Of a stretch of 64,000 bases of DNA, positions 59,717 to 64,000 are shown one piece after another (position 1 is the first letter of the stretch; each line of letters opens with the position of its first letter). The notes beneath the pieces were generated by a model, which saw only the letters and a list, made by a program, of their open reading frames with translations, was not told the origin of the DNA and did no database searches. The stretch is from Halodurantibacterium flavum (lineage in GTDB: Bacteria > Pseudomonadota > Alphaproteobacteria > Rhodobacterales > Rhodobacteraceae). Both the position numbers and the translations under genes were made by a program. The DNA is taken from the NCBI RefSeq assembly GCF_042681825.1, contig NZ_JBHUGH010000006.1, forward strand, positions 1 through 64,000, read 5' to 3'.

Positions 59717-60895
59717 TCAGCCCGTCAGCCCCGCCAGCCGGTCAAAGAGCTGTGCGATGCCCGCCCGGTCGATATTGGCGAATGCGACGCGCAACTGGCG
59801 CTGCCCGGCCGGATCGTCGCCGGGCATGAACATCGTCCCGGGCAACATGAGCACCGCAGCCTCATGCACCATGCGCCGCGCGAGGGCGTCGGACCCTTCC
59901 GCGAAGGGATGTTCCACATAGGCGAAATAGGCACCGCAGCCCAGCAGGCGCCAGCCATTGAGACGCGGGAAGCCTTGCGTGATCGCCGCACGGCGGTCGA
60001 GGATCTCGGCGCGTTCGCCGGCGACCCATTGGCCGAGGTTCCGCATCCCCCAGAGCGCGCCGCGCTGGCCAAGCTGGTTCGGGCAGATCGCCACGGTGTC
60101 GAGGAACTTTTCGACCTCTGCAAGCTGGCCGGCATCAGCGACGATCGCGCCCACACGATGCCCTGTCAGCCGGTATGCCTTGGAAAAGGAATAGAGGTGG
60201 ATCAGCGTTCCTGCCCAGTCCGGATCGGCGAAGAGGTCGTGCGGGGCGCCCACGCGGCTGTCGAAGTCGCGATAGGTCTCATCCACGATCAGGGCGATTC
60301 CGCGGGACCGGGCGAGTTCAAAGAAGGCGCGCAGGGTCTCTGCCGGGTATTCCGCCCCGCCGGGATTGTTCGGGCTGACCAGCACGATGGCACGGCTGCG
60401 CGCGGTGATCAAAGCGGCAGCGCGATCAGGGTCGGGCAACAGATCCGGCCCCGTGGGCAGCGGAACCGCCGTCACGCCCTGCATGTCGAGCCACATCTTG
60501 TGGTTGAAATACCAGGGCGTCGGCAGGATGACCTCATCCCCCGCGGCGGCGAGCGTCGCCATGATCGCCACGAAAGCCTGATTGCAGCCCGAGGTGATCG
60601 CGACCTGCGCGGGCGCGATCCCGCCGCCATAGGCCGCCGACCACTGGCGCGCGATCTCTTCCCGCAGGTCTGGCAGGCCAAGCACGGGGCCGTAAAGATG
60701 CGCGTCGGGGTCGTTCAGCGCGGCCTCGGCCAAGGCCTCGCGCAGGGGCAGGGGCGGTGGATCGACCGGCGCCGCCTGACTCACGTTGATGAGGGGGCGG
60801 TCGGGCGTGAAACGCGCCTCGGCCAGCCAGCGGCGCGCCTCCATGACCGGGGGCATGGCTGTCCGCGCCATATGGGGGTTGAGCGGCAGCGCCAT
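59717..60895 (-). CDS. PLP-dependent aminotransferase, class I/II
   Basis: A fold-type I aminotransferase of 392 aa. The catalytic Lys is in SFSKAYRLTGHRVG, with SGCNQAFVAIMATLAAAGDE, SPNNPGG and an R-x-x-F near the C-terminus (QLRVAFANID). Typical substrates would be aromatic or aspartate-like amino acids, not resolved here. The start at 60895 lies just beyond the stop of the phosphoribosyltransferase gene (60900); longer starts would overlap it. Confidence 0.9.
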   Translation of the reverse strand: MALPLNPHMARTAMPPVMEARRWLAEARFTPDRPLINVSQAAPVDPPPLPLREALAEAALNDPDAHLYGPVLGLPDLREEIARQWSAAYGGGIAPAQVAITSGCNQAFVAIMATLAAAGDEVILPTPWYFNHKMWLDMQGVTAVPLPTGPDLLPDPDRAAALITARSRAIVLVSPNNPGGAEYPAETLRAFFELARSRGIALIVDETYRDFDSRVGAPHDLFADPDWAGTLIHLYSFSKAYRLTGHRVGAIVADAGQLAEVEKFLDTVAICPNQLGQRGALWGMRNLGQWVAGERAEILDRRAAITQGFPRLNGWRLLGCGAYFAYVEHPFAEGSDALARRMVHEAAVLMLPGTMFMPGDDPAGQRQLRVAFANIDRAGIAQLFDRLAGLTG

Positions 60896-60899
60896 CGCG

Positions 60900-61406
60900 T
60901 CAGTCGGCCCCGCGATAGGGTTCGACATATTGCAGCGCCATGTCCCAAGGGAAGAAGATCCAGGTGTCCTGGCTGACCTCGGTGATATAGGTGTCCACCA
61001 TCGGCTTGCCGCTGGGCTTGGCATAGACGGTGGCGAAATGCGCCTTGGGGTAAAGCCTGCGCACGAGTTCCAGCGTCTTGCCGGTATCGACCAGATCGTC
61101 GACGATCAGGATCCCGGTGCCGTCGCCCATGATCTCGGCCTGCGGGGCCTTGATGACGACGGGCTCCGACTGTTCCTGCTTGTTGTAGGACTTCACGCTG
61201 ATCGTATCGACGGTGCGGATGTCCAGTTCACGGCTGACGATCATCGCAGGGGCCATGCCGCCCCGCGTGATCGCGACGACCGCACGCCAGTTGCCATTGT
61301 CCGGCCCCTGACCGTCCAGCCGCCAGGCAAGCGCCCTTGCATCGCGATGGATCTGGTCCCAGCTGACGTGAAAGCCCTTTTCATGCGGCAGACGGTCGGC
61401 GGCCAT
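60900..61406 (-). CDS. gpt: Xanthine phosphoribosyltransferase
   Basis: Purine salvage enzyme converting xanthine (and guanine) with PRPP to the nucleotide. The 168-aa protein has the PRPP loop ILIVDDLVDTGKTLELVRRL and the N-terminal block WRAVVAITRGGMAPAMIVSR. It is the proteobacterial Gpt type. It lies 3 bp downstream of fabI. Confidence 0.94.
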   Translation of the reverse strand: MAADRLPHEKGFHVSWDQIHRDARALAWRLDGQGPDNGNWRAVVAITRGGMAPAMIVSRELDIRTVDTISVKSYNKQEQSEPVVIKAPQAEIMGDGTGILIVDDLVDTGKTLELVRRLYPKAHFATVYAKPSGKPMVDTYITEVSQDTWIFFPWDMALQYVEPYRGAD

Positions 61407-61409
61407 GGC

Positions 61410-62228
61410 TCAGCCCTCTTTCTTCGTTGCGTCGATATCGGGGGCGTCCACCGCCTTCATCCCCACGACGTGATAGCCCGCATCGACATGCAGGACGTCG
61501 CCCGTCGTGCCGGAGCCGAGATCGGACAGAAGGAACAGCGCCGACTTGCCCACCTCTTCCTGCGTCACGTTGCGGCGCAGGGGGCTGTTCAACTCATTCC
61601 ACTTCATGATGTAACGGAAATCGCCGATCCCGCTCGCGGCCAAGGTCTTGATCGGGCCGGCGCTGATCGCGTTGACGCGGATACCGTCCTTGCCCAGATC
61701 CTCGGCCAGATACATCACCGACGCCTCCAGCGCCGCCTTGGCCACCCCCATCACGTTGTAATGCGGCATGACCTTTTCCGCCCCGTAATAGGTGAGCGTG
61801 AGGCAAGATCCCCCTTCGGTCATCATGCGGCTGGCGCGCTGCACGACGGCGGTGAAGGAATAGACCGAGATATCCATCGTGGTGCGGAAATTGGCCGCGG
61901 TCGTGTCGACATAGCGGCCGCGCAGTTCGTTCTTGTCGGAAAAGCCGATGGCGTGCACCACGAAATCGAGCTTGCCCCAGACCTCTTCCAGCCGGGCGAA
62001 CAGCGCATCGAGCGACGCCTCGTTCGCCACGTCGCATTCAACCATCTCGGTCGCGCCGATGGAGGCGGCGAGCGGCTGTACGCGCTTCAGCAGCGCCTCA
62101 CCCTGATAGGAAAAGGCAAGCTCGGCGCCTTGGTCGGCAAGCGCCTTGGCAATTCCCCAGGCGATCGACTTGTCATTCGCAAGTCCCATGATCAGCCCGC
62201 GTTTGCCTTCCATCAATTTCAGTGACAT
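61410..62228 (-). CDS. fabI: Enoyl-[acyl-carrier-protein] reductase FabI
   Basis: NADH-dependent last step of fatty-acid elongation. The 272-aa SDR protein has the FabI-type nucleotide site GLIMGLANDKSIAWGIAKAL, the Tyr-x6-Lys pair in YNVMGVAKAALEASVMYLA, and RVNAISAGPIKTLAASGIGD. It is full length; the start at 62228 is the family start. It is divergent from pdxH across 132 bp. Confidence 0.97.
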   Translation of the reverse strand: MSLKLMEGKRGLIMGLANDKSIAWGIAKALADQGAELAFSYQGEALLKRVQPLAASIGATEMVECDVANEASLDALFARLEEVWGKLDFVVHAIGFSDKNELRGRYVDTTAANFRTTMDISVYSFTAVVQRASRMMTEGGSCLTLTYYGAEKVMPHYNVMGVAKAALEASVMYLAEDLGKDGIRVNAISAGPIKTLAASGIGDFRYIMKWNELNSPLRRNVTQEEVGKSALFLLSDLGSGTTGDVLHVDAGYHVVGMKAVDAPDIDATKKEG

Positions 62229-62360
62229 GCGCTGCTCCTGCCGTCGGTGATGGCAGCGAGCATTAGGCCAAAGGCCGGGGCGCATCAAGACTGGCTCGAC
62301 TCTGCGGGGCGTGCCGCTAGTGTTGCGGCGCAACAGGTGATCAAACGAGCCGAGGACCAC

Positions 62361-62966
62361 ATGTCAGACCGCAGCGGCATCTTTGCCGGCGAAGACCCTT
62401 TCCAGATCGCGCGAAACTGGCTGGCCGAGGCAGAGCAGTCGGAGCCGAACGACCCCAACGCCATTGCGCTGGCCACGGTCGATGCCCAGGGGCTGCCCAA
62501 TGCGCGGATGGTCCTGCTGAAAGAGATCGAGCGCGACACCTTTGTCTTCTATACCAACTACACCAGCCGCAAGGGCGAGGAAATCGCGGCGACCGGCAAG
62601 GCGGCCTTTGTTCTGCACTGGAAAAGCCTGCGTCGCCAGATCCGGGTCCGGGGCATCACCGAACGCGAAGAGGGGCCGCAGGCCGACGCCTATTACGCCT
62701 CGCGCTCGCTTAAAAGCAGGCTGGGGGCCTGGGCCTCGGCGCAGTCGCAGGTGATCGGATCGCGGATGGAACTGATGACCGAGGTGGCCCGACGCACCGC
62801 CGAGTTCGGCATGAGCCCGCCGCGCCCGCCCTTCTGGGGGGGAATCAGAATTCGGCCGCTGGAGATGGAATTCTGGGCCGATGGCGCCTTTCGGTTGCAT
62901 GATCGTTTTCGCTGGCACAGGGATGCCCCCGATGCGCCGTGGCAGGTTGACCGTCTATCACCATGA
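62361..62966 (+). CDS. pdxH: Pyridoxamine 5'-phosphate oxidase
   Basis: FMN enzyme that makes pyridoxal 5'-phosphate. The 201-aa protein has NAIALATVDAQGLPNARMVL, FVFYTNYTSRKGEEIAATGK, and the C-terminal IRIRPLEMEFWADGAFRLHD...WQVDRLSP. It is full length, with the start at 62361 matching the family; the 38-residue upstream extension lies in the fabI promoter region. Confidence 0.97.
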   Translation: MSDRSGIFAGEDPFQIARNWLAEAEQSEPNDPNAIALATVDAQGLPNARMVLLKEIERDTFVFYTNYTSRKGEEIAATGKAAFVLHWKSLRRQIRVRGITEREEGPQADAYYASRSLKSRLGAWASAQSQVIGSRMELMTEVARRTAEFGMSPPRPPFWGGIRIRPLEMEFWADGAFRLHDRFRWHRDAPDAPWQVDRLSP

Positions 62967-63090
62967 AAAAGATTTGAAAAAAAGGATATGGCTTTCTCTT
63001 TCGTCTGCCTGGCCTTTTTCGCGCTTGCGCAGAAATGTGCTATCGCGGCATCTGAAAGGGGATGCGGAACCCCCTGATAAAGATGAAGTT

Positions 63091-63633
63091 ATGAGTGAGA
63101 ACGATTTTTCCGCCCTGCAGAGGATAAGCGGTCGGGTGAAATGGTTCGACCCGTCCAAGGGTTTCGGGTTCATCCTGTCGGACGAGGGCGGGCCGGACAT
63201 CCTGTTGCACGCGAATGTCCTTCGCAACTATGGGCAAAGTTCGATTGCCGACGGCGCGCGGGTCGTCGTTGCCACACAGATGACCGGGCGCGGCGCGCAG
63301 GCGGTCGAGGTGCTGGAAATCGAGCCGGTGGTTGGCGCCCCTGTGCCCGGATTGGTCGAGGACATGGATGAACTGACCGCGGAAGCCATCCGTGGGCTTC
63401 CTCTCGAACCGGCCCGCGTCAAATGGTTCGACAAGGCCAAGGGCTTCGGCTTTGCGAACTGTTTCGGCCGTCCCGAAGATGTGTTCGTCCATATAGAGGT
63501 CTTGCGCCGATCCGGGCTTGCCGACCTGCCCCCGGGCGAGGCAATCTGCCTGCGTGTGATGGAAGGCAAGCGGGGGCGCATGGCGATCGAGATTCTGGCC
63601 TGGGAAACGGCGGTGCGGGCGAACGCCCAATGA
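63091..63633 (+). CDS. Double cold-shock-domain protein
   Basis: Two CSD folds in 180 aa: the first (about 14-80) with KWFDPSKGFGFI and ILLHANVLRNYG, the second (about 108-175) with RVKWFDKAKGFGFANCF and DVFVHIEVLRRSG. CSDs bind single-stranded nucleic acid. The tandem form is an alphaproteobacterial type, as in CspD/Csp two-domain proteins. A 124-bp leader upstream is AT-rich and may be structured. The stop overlaps the next gene (ATGA). Confidence 0.93.
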   Translation: MSENDFSALQRISGRVKWFDPSKGFGFILSDEGGPDILLHANVLRNYGQSSIADGARVVVATQMTGRGAQAVEVLEIEPVVGAPVPGLVEDMDELTAEAIRGLPLEPARVKWFDKAKGFGFANCFGRPEDVFVHIEVLRRSGLADLPPGEAICLRVMEGKRGRMAIEILAWETAVRANAQ

Positions 63634-64000
63634 TGCGTGCGCTTGCGCTGATCCTCGGCGTGCTGGTCGCGGCACCGGCACTGGCCGACTGCCGCCCCGA
63701 CCGTGTCGATCTGCGCGGCCCATGGGGCGAGGCCCGATTTACCGTCGAAATCGCGGACACCGATGCGACCCGCGCACAGGGGCTGATGTTCCGCGACTCC
63801 CTTCCGCAACGCGCGGGGATGCTCTTCATCTATGACCGGCCCCGAAGCGCGACCTTCTGGATGCGCAACACGCTCATCCCGCTTGACATGATCTTCGTCG
63901 ATGAACGCGGTGTCGTCGCCCATGTCCACAGTAATGCGATCCCGCTGGACGAAACGCCGATCGAAGGCGGCGAGGACATCCTGATGGTGCTGGAGATCAA
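63630..64000 (+). CDS. DUF192 family protein (partial, runs off the window)
   Basis: The first 123 residues are visible: a signal peptide (MRALALILGVLVAAPALADC), then the DUF192 core (VEIADTDATRAQGLMFRDSL with MLFIYDRPRSATFWMRNTLI following, and PLDMIFVDERGVV). These small periplasmic proteins have unknown function. The start overlaps the cold-shock gene stop; a second ATG follows at once (63633). The C-terminus is cut by the window end. Confidence 0.92.
   Translation, partial: MMRALALILGVLVAAPALADCRPDRVDLRGPWGEARFTVEIADTDATRAQGLMFRDSLPQRAGMLFIYDRPRSATFWMRNTLIPLDMIFVDERGVVAHVHSNAIPLDETPIEGGEDILMVLEI

Noticed and set aside
57641..60976. Forward-strand open frame of over 1100 codons
   Set aside because: It runs antisense through trpE, the PpiD-like gene and the aminotransferase, which are all well supported; its translation is a shadow.
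1..64000. CRISPR arrays, rRNA genes, riboswitches and further tRNAs
   Set aside because: None were found by eye; the only tRNA seen is tRNA-Ser at 7373-7462, and the only short-period repeats are those listed.

Overview
The window looks like a chromosomal segment of a high-GC alphaproteobacterium of the Rhodobacteraceae/Paracoccaceae type; the genus cannot be settled from sequence alone. The family is indicated by gene content and order: lexA-moeA-moaC-trpC-trpD-trpG with comEC convergent on lexA; two gap paralogues around a 46-aa membrane peptide next to tkt; a lysis pair of the gene-transfer-agent (GTA) type between ccmE and ccmF; a complete imuA-imuB-dnaE2 mutasome cassette; and a direct-repeat SOS box (GTTC-N7-GTTC) upstream of lexA.

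Layout. 1-130 is the tip of an insertion sequence with IS21-type 23-bp-period repeats, which cuts a small divergent ORF. 366-2211 is ureEFG (urease maturation); the urease subunits are not in the window. 2212-3082 has no recognisable gene. 3083-7235 carries an orphan LPS-kinase-like protein, a chemoreceptor, a hemolysin III family protein and a small conserved protein. tRNA-Ser(CGA) at 7373-7462 is followed by about 6 kb of accessory DNA (to about 13.7 kb): an AlpA-type regulator, a DUF927 ATPase, a probable replication initiator read convergently, GGTCCA repeats between them, a GNAT remnant, and an XRE regulator with a small membrane protein. No integrase is visible, so this looks like a decayed satellite-like or plasmid-like integrated element. 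13740-19124 is the SOS mutasome.

19285-22795 holds a small redox/regulatory region: a DUF6220 protein, a flavodoxin-fold oxidoreductase, a LysR regulator, and a copper-type MerR regulator with a glutaredoxin-MauE fusion, preceded by a textbook 19-bp-spacer MerR promoter. 22887-27459 is central carbon metabolism (gap, gap, tkt). 27663-31509 has zapA and its partner, grxD-bolA and purL. 31894-36362 is a LysR regulator divergent from a fused indolepyruvate:ferredoxin oxidoreductase.

36427-43353 contains plsC-like, murI, argC, ccmE, the GTA-type endolysin and holin, ccmF and ccmH. A near-CtrA box lies upstream of the lysis pair, together with a hairpin that could hide its ribosome-binding site. 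43416-50638 has an enoyl-CoA hydratase, a DUF817 protein, gltA, gltX, comEC and lexA. 50703-57786 has moeA, moaC and the trp genes. 57788-64000 has a PpiD/SurA-like chaperone, an aminotransferase, a xanthine phosphoribosyltransferase, fabI, pdxH, a double cold-shock protein and a DUF192 protein cut by the window edge. The strongest candidates for something under-described are the tRNA-Ser element, the MerR-glutaredoxin-MauE unit and the possible double control of the lysis pair.
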